Positions 15,001 to 23,661 of a stretch of 64,000 nucleotides of DNA are shown one piece after another. The notes below the pieces were generated by a model. That model had not been told where the DNA came from. It saw only the letters and a program-made list of their open reading frames with translations, and ran no database searches. The stretch comes from Deltaproteobacteria bacterium. GTDB taxonomy: Bacteria; Myxococcota; JADLHZ01. The position numbers and the translations under genes were made by a program. Location of the stretch: assembly GCA_020848545.1 (NCBI GenBank), contig JADLHZ010000007.1:62001-126000 (forward strand). Direction: 5' to 3'. How positions within the stretch are numbered: position 1 is the stretch's first letter; each line of letters starts with the position of its first letter.

Positions 15001-18000
15001 CTTGCCCACCACATCGCTCGCGGCGCCGAAGGACGGAGCCGTTGCCGGCACCACGTTCTCGAGCGGCGAGCGAATGATCAGCGCGTCGCGCCCAACGAGA
15101 TCGTCAGCAAAGTCCAAGATCGGCAGCAGCGCCATTTCACGCGGCGGCTTGATCGTCGCCAGCCGCCGCAGCGCCGCCGCCTCGGGCGCGCTCTTGTCGT
15201 CGAAGCGAACGCTGGCGCCACGCTCGGCCGCGCGCAGGAGCAGCGCCGCGTCCAGGTGGAGCTGCGCCAGATCTTCCTTCGGCAGCGCCAAGACCTTGGC
15301 GAACGCGGCCGCCCGCGCCGCCGCGGCGCCGACATCGCGGGACGAATAGCTCGGGTCGAAGGGATCCGATCGGGCATCGAGATCCCCTGCACGGATGAGC
15401 GCGGCCTTGAGGCGCGCGTGCTCCGTGAGCGAATGCAGCCCGAGCGCGTGCTTGGCGCCGTCCTTCAGCGCCGCGCGATCGCGATCAGCGGCGCCGCTGC
15501 CGTAGATCCGCGACAGCGCGAGCTGCACGATCCCTTTGGCCGCGCGGGTGTCCTCGTCGTCATCGAGCCGCACGTGCAGCGACGGCCACGGGCGTCCGTT
15601 CTTCTCCATGGCGGTAATCACCCGGCGCAGCTGCGCGATCGCGGCGGCCGCGCCCGGGAGCTTCGCCGGCACCCCGGCGAGGATCGTGTCGGCGATCGAC
15701 TGCCCGATCGCGCTCGCGTGGCGCTCGACGAGGAAGCGCAGCACCGCCGCGTCGACCGACACGCTCGCCGCGCCCTTGACGTCGGCGAGCGCATCGCCAC
15801 GGCCAACCCCCTTCAGCGCGTCGCGCCGCGCTGCGATCGCCCACGCGTCCTCGGCGATGCTCGGCAGCGCGTCGTCGCCGAAGCCCGGCAACATCCCAAC
15901 GTGGTACGCGGCGCTCAGCGCAGCGCGGCCGAGGTCCCCGCGCAGCGACTCGCTCTCAGCCTGCTTGTGCTTCTGTTCCGCGGCGCCCGCGTCGAGCACG
16001 AGCGCGACGACCACGCGTGCATCGGCAGCGAGCGCAGCGTCCGGGGGCGTCGTCGTCACCACCCCCTCGACGATCGTCAGGCGCTGCTCGGCGAGCGCGC
16101 GACGCACCCCCGCGAGACTGGCCGCGGCGGCGGCGTAGCGCGCGAGAAACTCCGCGCGCAGGGCGCCGGCCATGCGTGCCGTGAACACCCCGTCGACCTT
16201 GCCTTCACCACGTGCGCGCAGCGCGAGCGCGTCGAGGGCAGCCAGGTGCTCGACGCCGAGACGTGCCGGCCCGGCCGCCACTTTTGCGAGGCCGGCGAGG
16301 GCCGTCGCGAACGGGCGCGGCTGGTCGGCGAGCGCGCGGGTTCCGTCGAGGCTCACGCTCACCGCGGCCTCGGCGCGATCGCTCGCCTGCGTGCTGCTGC
16401 GGACGGCCTCGGCCGCTTGCCGCAGCGCCACGAGCACCGGCTCGAGGTCGGCGGCCAAGGTGCCGCGCGGCGCCGGACCCGCGAGCGACGCGAGCACCAG
16501 CTGGCCGTCGTCGATGCGCGCCGCCGTCCGGGTCATCTGCTCGTAGAGCCCGGGCGTCACGCCCGCGCCGCGCGGCATCAGCCGATCGCGCAGAGCGCGC
16601 AGCTCGGTGCCGGTGAGCCAACCATCGATGCTGCCGTCGCCGCGCACGGGTGACGGCAGCCCTGCGAGCTTGGCGATGGCGAGCTTGAGCGCAACCACGG
16701 GCTCGTCCTTCGGCAAGAAACCGAGGCGTGCGCGCTTGACGACCCGCACGTGCGCCGGCTGAGCCCGAACCGCGATCCGCGCCAACAGGGCGCGCCTTTC
16801 CGCGGCGCTCGCCTCCCCCGCAGAGGTGAAGCGGTGGCCGCCCACCGCGTCGAGAACGAGGAGCTTGGCCGAGAGATACTCAGCGAGCTCCGTCTCGCTC
16901 GGTCGCGGCGCCAACGACGCTTCCGCCTCGGCCCGCTTCTGCGCGCGGGTGTCGATCGGCATGCGCGCGCTCGCCGCGAGCACGGCCGCGAGCGCCGCCG
17001 GCGGCGTCGGCACGGCGAAGCCTTGCGCCACGAGGTAGAGCGTCAAGAAGCGCTTCGGATCGATCGTCCCGCCCGCCTGCTTGTGCGCGAGGTACGCCGG
17101 GTGGCCGAGCGCCAGGTCGGCGACGAACATACTGCGCGGCGCGAGGCGTTTGGCCGCGCTCGCGAGCGCGATTTGCGCCGTCAGCGGATCGAGCGCCAGC
17201 GGCTTCGGCGCGTCGAGATCGGCGAGGTACGCGGTCGTCGCCTTGTCGACGGTCCCGAAGGTGATCGGGTCGCTGATCGCGCCGGAGGTTGCGGCGAGCC
17301 GCTGCAGCCCATGGAGCGCCGCGCGCGCCTCGCCGTCGAGCGTACCCGTGAGGCCCACACGCTCGCGCTTGCCGACGACCAGCGCCGAAAGCGCCGGCGA
17401 GAGCGGCTCGAACGCGAGCAACGCCCGCACTTTGTCGGCGAAGACGCGCACCGCCGCGTCGCCGACCGGGCCGAGCTGAAGCTTGTGTGCGCGCCCAGTC
17501 GGATCGCCGCCGCTCGCGATTTCTCGCGCCACGAGCACCTCGAGCTTCGGCGCGACGAGCCGGTGCGCGTCGGCGAGCGAGAGGTACGGCGTGAGACCGT
17601 GGCGTCGGCGCAGCTCGTCGAGCGTCGGCCGTCCTGCCCGCCACGCCGCCTCGAGCTCTTCTCCGAGCTCGTGCACGGCGCGGCGCACGCGCTCGAGGGC
17701 CGCGTTTTGCTTCTTCTCGTCGGTGAGCGCTTCCGGCAGCGGCTGCGGCGACTCCGGAGCCAAGAGGATCAGCTGCGCTTCGTTCGCGCGCTCGAGGACG
17801 CCGAACGCGAGCGTTCCCTTGCCTACGGCGTCGAGGATCGGATCGGTGATCACCTTCGACGCCGTCGCGCTGACGCCGTGGGGCCCGACCGTGAACGCGA
17901 TCTCGGTCTCGCCCACGGCCAAGCGATCGAGGCGCGCGACCGGCGCGAGCAGCTTGTCGGCGATCGCGCGATGCTCTGGCGCTTGCCGTCCGAACGCCTC

Positions 18001-18768
18001 GATCGCGGCCACGGTGGGAGTGCCGCCGCCGCGATCGAGGAGCTGCGCGAGGGCGCGCGCGAGGCCGCCTTTGCGCAGCTCGTCAGAGATGACGAAGAGT
18101 TGCCTGCCGGCGAACGCTTCCTGGTATTTGTCGAGCAGCAGACCAAAGATGCGCCGCTGCTCGGTCACGCTGCGCTTCGGCAGGAGCAGCTGCAAGGCCG
18201 CGAGCCCGGGCGCCGCGAGCGCGGCGACCATCGCTTCCTCGATCGCTTCGTCCTTCGCGTTCTCGGGCAGAGAAGCCCTTACGGCACGCTCGACGAGCAC
18301 GACAGCTGCTTGCAATCGACTGTGCTCGATCACGTCGCGCAGCGCCGTTTCGAGCTCAGCGAGCGAGCCTTCGGCGAGGAGCTCGTCGCAGACCCGCTGG
18401 TAGAAATCTTCGAAGTCCTCGCGCTCGGCTTTGGCGAGGCCGACCTTGGCCGCGTACGCGTGCACGGTGGCCACGAGGCGGCGCTGGCGCTCCGGAGTGT
18501 CGGCCGCGGCCTCGACCGCCGCGGGAGTGATCGCCTTGCCAGCGACGACCGCGATCGGAGGCTCGCCGCCCTTCAGCGCGGTGAGGCGTTGGGCGATCGG
18601 CGCAGGCAACGCCACGGACGGACCGTCATTGACGACGCTCGGCGGCGGGAGCGCGGGCGGCTCGGACGGGGCCACCGCACGAAAGCGCGCGATCTCACGC
18701 GCGGCGACGAGCTCGACGGGGTCGAGCAGAGCGATCGAATGGCGGCGCGCGTCAACCTTCACGGTCAT
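12055..18768 (-). CDS. Giant protein of unknown function, 2237 aa
   Basis: It starts at ATG 18768 with GGGGTGA upstream. There is no signal peptide and no enzyme motif I can name. Most of it is Ala-rich and predicted helical. Two stretches are more hydrophobic: about 1285-1380 (ASALLFGYLMHTLF, ALVYAPMMYKMYGG) and about 1900-1960 (SFYLVIVLGSRRFFLELG, then SLFRLAGRLAPRLMAKANP). The last 250 residues are Trp/Tyr-rich and probably globular. Codon use matches the neighbours. Its promoter region carries island inverted repeats at 18875 and 18919, the former 107 bp upstream. Size, lack of a Sec signal and shared cis-elements suggest a secreted effector of the island, but this is inference. Confidence 0.85.
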   Translation of the reverse strand: MTVKVDARRHSIALLDPVELVAAREIARFRAVAPSEPPALPPPSVVNDGPSVALPAPIAQRLTALKGGEPPIAVVAGKAITPAAVEAAADTPERQRRLVATVHAYAAKVGLAKAEREDFEDFYQRVCDELLAEGSLAELETALRDVIEHSRLQAAVVLVERAVRASLPENAKDEAIEEAMVAALAAPGLAALQLLLPKRSVTEQRRIFGLLLDKYQEAFAGRQLFVISDELRKGGLARALAQLLDRGGGTPTVAAIEAFGRQAPEHRAIADKLLAPVARLDRLAVGETEIAFTVGPHGVSATASKVITDPILDAVGKGTLAFGVLERANEAQLILLAPESPQPLPEALTDEKKQNAALERVRRAVHELGEELEAAWRAGRPTLDELRRRHGLTPYLSLADAHRLVAPKLEVLVAREIASGGDPTGRAHKLQLGPVGDAAVRVFADKVRALLAFEPLSPALSALVVGKRERVGLTGTLDGEARAALHGLQRLAATSGAISDPITFGTVDKATTAYLADLDAPKPLALDPLTAQIALASAAKRLAPRSMFVADLALGHPAYLAHKQAGGTIDPKRFLTLYLVAQGFAVPTPPAALAAVLAASARMPIDTRAQKRAEAEASLAPRPSETELAEYLSAKLLVLDAVGGHRFTSAGEASAAERRALLARIAVRAQPAHVRVVKRARLGFLPKDEPVVALKLAIAKLAGLPSPVRGDGSIDGWLTGTELRALRDRLMPRGAGVTPGLYEQMTRTAARIDDGQLVLASLAGPAPRGTLAADLEPVLVALRQAAEAVRSSTQASDRAEAAVSVSLDGTRALADQPRPFATALAGLAKVAAGPARLGVEHLAALDALALRARGEGKVDGVFTARMAGALRAEFLARYAAAAASLAGVRRALAEQRLTIVEGVVTTTPPDAALAADARVVVALVLDAGAAEQKHKQAESESLRGDLGRAALSAAYHVGMLPGFGDDALPSIAEDAWAIAARRDALKGVGRGDALADVKGAASVSVDAAVLRFLVERHASAIGQSIADTILAGVPAKLPGAAAAIAQLRRVITAMEKNGRPWPSLHVRLDDDEDTRAAKGIVQLALSRIYGSGAADRDRAALKDGAKHALGLHSLTEHARLKAALIRAGDLDARSDPFDPSYSSRDVGAAAARAAAFAKVLALPKEDLAQLHLDAALLLRAAERGASVRFDDKSAPEAAALRRLATIKPPREMALLPILDFADDLVGRDALIIRSPLENVVPATAPSFGAASDVVGKAAPENEQLRARFQSWRAGLELDPERAAQTAMASALLFGYLMHTLFSYDQTVGPGVEIAGGYLDLFRARTPDERREAEARIAKGLKRGLQTWVMITDFISPVGFAQDLAHEAAEGHLDVLLGKALVYAPMMYKMYGGPTRALWRTSKQLVMEGSGTMYSRWRERRVIRGKPFVVLGSGAVSAEPVAVEVAQRGAYRRGVAAAYSRLASLAEVALDPTGAAGRALGRVRAYASSLSPVRFQLDRSLKPVLNASTRAFLMDDLERGGHGRVTIEIARKPGGPARTLTVPVRDLLRYGRGEAIDGEAKRRLGIDGREEKELMKVLERSVADMRTLAVVVDAHASAGAPRLEELVRNAKESYPWRVREPGKAPREVLVRNAVLLKLLRLYTAGDDAELARRCKAMGLAEADADAILSHYRHHSLSAIKGADRAALVMDFSERARLASADQAAAIHEALDRLYRVKARVPVPEAPIAVPTLGGALDRAKLRTGERLYAWSDEKTGVRVRVILGKDGKVRVRSGGHDVTEAALGEEVTKKLEVMKKRYGTLDAKVAGTLAALEAHYDAWAKEVQGQALTPERKKAFEAFKDEVDRTMKRVGVQAETVRERLSTLRLEARLRARSVALAFQGAGIKGASVELVRGSGRTLAGTLTSPSFYLVIVLGSRRFFLELGATLHDGSLSAIDKVKRMGVSALVTGGELAAVTSLFRLAGRLAPRLMAKANPLMWMSTLTSLPDFVSEVSDALGGRQEALPAMRLWRELGIPEAGMLRLDEKVEVTNGPYDDISALRTGKYAVGSRADYWYYSEKSPLHARLRQLFGEDVASTDSPVRRPKDLRLDRGIRFKEPVWPAVRVLESRPGFDMALWRKRVRVAAETVLVKLVTPDGAFIGYTADGSALKAMLTSQDIYPKTLTQAQKASLDARLVRELDAVEKWTMLLGSLSVSTAEKEAAVLQLIENLCALHRVNSLEYEQRKPQGDDVADLYTAAR

Positions 18769-18874
18769 GGCTCACCCCAGTCCGTCATGGTTCGAACCCT
18801 CCGCAGAGAGCTTCGCGCTCGGAGCGCGTTCGGGACGACAGCGACGCGCGGCGGCGGCAGCGGTTGACGAGGCA

Positions 18875-18892
18875 CGACAGCCCGGCTTGTCG
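18875..18892. promoter_or_regulatory. Island inverted repeat, copy b
   Basis: CGACA-N8-TGTCG with spacer GCCCGGCT: perfect 5-bp arms. It lies 107 bp upstream of the 2237-aa gene. Confidence 0.7.
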
Positions 18893-18918
18893 CTGCGCGC
18901 GACTCACCGCGTCGATCG

Positions 18919-18936
18919 CGACAGGCCAGCTTGTCC
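18919..18936. promoter_or_regulatory. Island inverted repeat, copy c
   Basis: CGACA-N8-TGTCC with spacer GGCCAGCT: the GACA/TGTC core is perfect. It lies 144 bp upstream of the FHA regulator, so that gene may regulate itself. Confidence 0.7.
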
Positions 18937-18941
18937 CGACA

Positions 18942-18959
18942 TAGCAGCCGCGGCTGCTA
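18942..18959. promoter_or_regulatory. 18-bp perfect palindrome upstream of the FHA regulator
   Basis: TAGCAGCCGCGGCTGCTA has no spacer and no mismatch. It lies 6 bp after inverted repeat c. It could be a second operator or, in RNA, a hairpin. It differs in sequence from the GACA-N8-TGTC elements. Confidence 0.5.
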
Positions 18960-19079
18960 CCCGTGCGCGTTGGCCGGGGAACTCGCGGCGCCTTCCGATA
19001 TCGCAGCCAGGAGGATCACCATGAAGCCACTGCGAATGTACCGAGCGTCGCAACGCGCCCGCAAAGCGGCGGAGGCGAA

Positions 19080-20846
<1,767 letters not shown>

Positions 20847-20882
20847 CCTCGGCGGCTGCCTCCGCAGCAGCGACGCGCGACA

Positions 20883-20906
20883 GCTTATTGAAACGCTTAT
20901 TGAAAC
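20883..20906. repeat. 12-bp tandem duplication at the end of the first phospholipase gene
   Basis: GCTTATTGAAAC occurs twice head to tail. On the minus strand the copy inside the gene encodes Phe-Gln-stop and the second repeats the same codons and TAA after the stop, so the gene has two in-frame stops four codons apart. Confidence 0.85.
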
Positions 20907-22489
20907 GGTTCGATGAGCCTCGCCACGATCTCTCGCGCCTGCTCGACAATGCGCCGGCCGAGGCCTGCGCTCGAGGGATGCAGCGGCGGCACACCGTCGA
21001 GGACCACGCTCCGCCGATCGATCGTGTCATGCACGGCGTCGCGCATCGCTTGCACCAGCGCCGGCTCGCGCGTGAAGAACAGGCCCTCGGCGAGCTTGCT
21101 CTCGGCGGGCCGCTCGAGGTTGTACGAACCAAAACCGGCGACGCGCCCGTCGGCGACGTAGATCTTGCTGTGCTCCCAGATCTTCGTCTCGGCGATGCGC
21201 GCGCCAGCGTCGAGCAGCGTCGCATAGCCGCGCCGGGCGTTGCGCCACGGCAAATCGCTGTAGTCGGAGGCCTCACGCCCGGTCGTGACGAGCATTACCT
21301 CGGCGCCGCGCAGCGCCGCGGCGGTCACGGGTTGCATGACGGCCGGATGGCCGTTGACGTAGTTCGATGTCGCCAGCAGGGACCGTTGCACGCGCCCGAA
21401 GGTTTCGATCAGCGCCTGGGACGGTCCGCGCAGCCCGCCCGGCGGCGGCTTGTCGCGCAGCGGATTCGCGAACACGAAGACGAACTCCGCCAGACGCTCG
21501 CCGCGCGCCCGGCGGGCCTTGGCGTCGGCTTGCAAGGTGACTTCCCGCCCACGATAGTCGGCTTCGAGCACATCGAGCTTCGCTCGCCACGCGGCCGAGG
21601 CGCTCGGCCGGTCCCTCTTCGGCAAGTGCGCGAGGCTCGGCGCGCTGTCGCGCAGCACCGAGAGCGCCGCGCGCCCGACGCTCGCGACGATCGGGCCCTC
21701 GAGGCGGAGCTCGAAGTCCGACCAGTGGTCGTAGTGGCTGTCACCCACGTTGCGACAACCGACGATGGCCGCCCGCCCATCCTTGATCAGGGCCTTGAAA
21801 TGGTTGCCGACGCCGAGCTCCTCGAGCTGCCTGGCTCCGGCGGCATACTCTGCGAGGCGCCCACCGGCCGCGAGCAGCTCGCGGGTGGCCGCCGCGAACG
21901 CGCGCCGCGCCTCGGGGCGGGCCCCGGCGAGCAACAGACGCTGCGCGAGCCAGTCAATGCCGACGATGACCGTCTTGCCGCGACGCGCGACGGCGGCGAG
22001 CTCTCGCAGGTAAGCGATGCCCTTGGCGTTCGGCTCGATCACGTAGCCGAGGTGTACGAGTGAGCGTTCGACGTCATCGCCGAAGTGAATGCGCCGCTCC
22101 CAGGCGTGCTCGCCGTTGCGCAGCACTTCCACGTCCGTCGCCGCGCGCGCTGGCTCGCCGGCGATCGCTTCGAGCTTCTGCCAGTAACCGGCGTCATAGA
22201 GATCGCGCGCCTTCGGCCCGACCGCGGCGGGCGGCGGCAGCTCCGCACGCGCAGGCGCCGCGCCGACGAGCGTCTTCAGCTCGATGACGGGCGAGCGATC
22301 GATACGAACGCGATGCCGATCGGCCGTCTCTCGCTCCGCGATGGCCCGCTCGGACGCCTTCGCCTCCGCGCGCTCGCTGCTCTTCGGCTCCGCACGCTCG
22401 CCGCCTCCCTTCGCCTCGCGTCGCTCGACGCGTTCTTCGACGACCTCCCGGCGCGGTGTTTCCCTTTCGATTCGACGTGCTGGTCCCAC
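20897..22489 (-). CDS. Phospholipase D-like protein with two HKD motifs (paralogue 1)
   Basis: A 530-aa protein starting at GTG 22489 with GAGGTGG upstream, 9 bp after the 260-aa gene. The first 80 residues are highly charged (PRREVVEERVERREAKGG, then Ser-Glu-Arg-Ala repeats) and probably disordered. Two complete HKD motifs follow: GNHFKALIKDGRAAIVG and EHSKIYVADGRVAGFGSYN. The layout is that of cardiolipin-synthase-like PLD proteins, without transmembrane helices. It is clearly homologous to the protein at 47875-49191 (HWSDFELRLEGPIV against HWTDFDVKLEGPIV; LLATSNYVN against MLATSNYVN). Absence of a signal peptide and membership in the inverted-repeat regulon fit a secreted lipase effector; this is inference. 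Confidence 0.8.
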   Translation of the reverse strand: MGPARRIERETPRREVVEERVERREAKGGGERAEPKSSERAEAKASERAIAERETADRHRVRIDRSPVIELKTLVGAAPARAELPPPAAVGPKARDLYDAGYWQKLEAIAGEPARAATDVEVLRNGEHAWERRIHFGDDVERSLVHLGYVIEPNAKGIAYLRELAAVARRGKTVIVGIDWLAQRLLLAGARPEARRAFAAATRELLAAGGRLAEYAAGARQLEELGVGNHFKALIKDGRAAIVGCRNVGDSHYDHWSDFELRLEGPIVASVGRAALSVLRDSAPSLAHLPKRDRPSASAAWRAKLDVLEADYRGREVTLQADAKARRARGERLAEFVFVFANPLRDKPPPGGLRGPSQALIETFGRVQRSLLATSNYVNGHPAVMQPVTAAALRGAEVMLVTTGREASDYSDLPWRNARRGYATLLDAGARIAETKIWEHSKIYVADGRVAGFGSYNLERPAESKLAEGLFFTREPALVQAMRDAVHDTIDRRSVVLDGVPPLHPSSAGLGRRIVEQAREIVARLIEPFQ

Positions 22490-22498
22490 AACGCCACC

Positions 22499-23281
22499 TC
22501 AACGCTTGTCGCCGGCATCACCGGCGGCGAGCACGAGGGCGTACAGGGTTTGCTCGCGGCGATCTTTCAACCACTCCCTGATGCCGGTGATGAACGCGCC
22601 GATGTAGGCATTGACGTCGAAGGCCATGCTCGTCAGCTGTGCCGTCTGCAGCGCCTGGCCGACGCGGCGCACGAGATCCGGCGCCTGCTTCGGCGACAGC
22701 ACGAGCCTGCGGCTCAACGTGCGAATGAGCTCGGTCAGCATGTCGTGCTCTTTCTTTCCGATGAAGCTCTTGCCGGTGCGCGTGCCGTCGGCCTTGGTCC
22801 AGCTCACGGAATAACTGCGCAGGTTCGCGACGGGCTCGCGGGGATTGAACGTCAAGTCGAGCGCGCCGCCTTTGCTGTCTTTGAAGCGCAGCGCGAAGAG
22901 GCCGCTCGGAGCGTCGATCACCTCGACCGAGCTCATCTTGTCGGCAGCGAGCTCCGGGATGCCGAGCTTCTGGCTCAGCTCTTTGACACGCTTCTTGGCG
23001 GCGACAGGATCGTCGTGCTCTTTGCGCAGCGCTTTGGCCGCGCTCGCGATCCGCTGCGCACGCACGTCGGCGTACGGCGCGAGGCCATCGTACTTGTCGG
23101 CGAAGGTGATCGGCACGCGCTCTTCGCTGCGGACGACGCGCACGCTGTCGCTCGCCGCGCGCTCGGCGCTCTTCGTGCCGTGGGCGTGCTTTGCTTCGCT
23201 TGGTCTTCCGTCGCCCCTCTTCTCTTCTACGCGGCGCTCGACGACGGCGCGCTCGCGAATTCGAATCTCTCGTCCCGGCAT
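22499..23281 (-). CDS. Hypothetical island protein, 260 aa
   Basis: ATG 23281 (MPGREIRIRERAVVERRVEE) is chosen because it starts a charged leader resembling that of the downstream phospholipase; upstream in-frame codons would run into the promoter element. The leader and a disordered segment run to about residue 75. After that there is a mixed alpha/beta domain of about 180 residues with no recognised family (VEVIDAPSGLFALRFKDSKG, then helices to the end). No signal peptide or membrane segment. It is the first gene of a two-gene unit with the phospholipase, and inverted repeat d is 80 bp upstream. Confidence 0.65.
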   Translation of the reverse strand: MPGREIRIRERAVVERRVEEKRGDGRPSEAKHAHGTKSAERAASDSVRVVRSEERVPITFADKYDGLAPYADVRAQRIASAAKALRKEHDDPVAAKKRVKELSQKLGIPELAADKMSSVEVIDAPSGLFALRFKDSKGGALDLTFNPREPVANLRSYSVSWTKADGTRTGKSFIGKKEHDMLTELIRTLSRRLVLSPKQAPDLVRRVGQALQTAQLTSMAFDVNAYIGAFITGIREWLKDRREQTLYALVLAAGDAGDKR

Positions 23282-23360
23282 AAACCCTCCGAGAGCGGTA
23301 TCGACCGTCCGCGCGGCGCGCTGCGCCCACACGGGCCGGCGTCAGGCACGACTGGCCATC

Positions 23361-23382
23361 CGCGACAAACAGGGTTGTCGCG
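23361..23382. promoter_or_regulatory. Island inverted repeat, copy d (best copy)
   Basis: CGCGACA-N8-TGTCGCG with spacer AACAGGGT: perfect 7-bp arms. It sits in the 122-bp gap between the 85-aa gene and the 260-aa gene and lies 80 bp upstream of the latter. Confidence 0.75.
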
Positions 23383-23403
23383 CCGTTGGAGACACGCGCA
23401 GGC

Positions 23404-23661
23404 TCACTTCAGCTTTGGCGCCAGGCGCTCGAAGCGATCGGGCATGAGATATTCGGCGACGCGCCGGCGCGCTTCGATCGGGTGCTTTGCGCTGGTCAGT
23501 GCTTTGAGGATCCAGGCCTCGTCGAGCTGGCGCAGCGCCTGGATCAACGCATCGGTCAGCGCGTCAGCGGCGCCGACGCCGAGGCTCGCGTGGTGGGTGA
23601 GCGCCTCGTTCACGATCTGCTGCTGTAAGCGCGTGCGCTCTTGGTTCATCGCGTCACTCAT
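23404..23661 (-). CDS. Small helical protein, 85 aa, coupled to the giant 3411-aa gene
   Basis: Its ATG overlaps the stop of the 3411-aa gene (ATGA), so it is translationally coupled to it. The sequence is all-helical and amphipathic (MNQERTRLQQQIVNEALTHH, ALIQALRQLDEAWILKAL), with a basic end. No family is recognised. A small protein encoded directly after a giant secretion substrate could be its chaperone or an immunity-type partner. Only position and size support that. Confidence 0.6.
   Translation of the reverse strand: MSDAMNQERTRLQQQIVNEALTHHASLGVGAADALTDALIQALRQLDEAWILKALTSAKHPIEARRRVAEYLMPDRFERLAPKLK

Larger units (their letters stand above)
18769..19079. other. Regulatory intergenic region between two divergent genes
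   Basis: 311 bp without a gene, between the 2237-aa gene and the FHA regulator. It holds two island inverted repeats 44 bp apart (18875, 18919) and an 18-bp perfect palindrome (18942). No clear sigma70 boxes are visible. Confidence 0.8.

Noticed and set aside
18871..18890. Possible sigma54 -24/-12 promoter (GGCAC near inverted repeat b, and another at 23345 near d).
   Set aside because: The GG to GC spacing is 12 and 8, not the required 10, and the local regulator lacks the GAFTGA loop.
20855..20868. Hairpin GCTGC-CTCC-GCAGC after the FHA regulator as a terminator.
   Set aside because: Only 5 bp of stem and no T tract; too weak to call in a GC-rich background.
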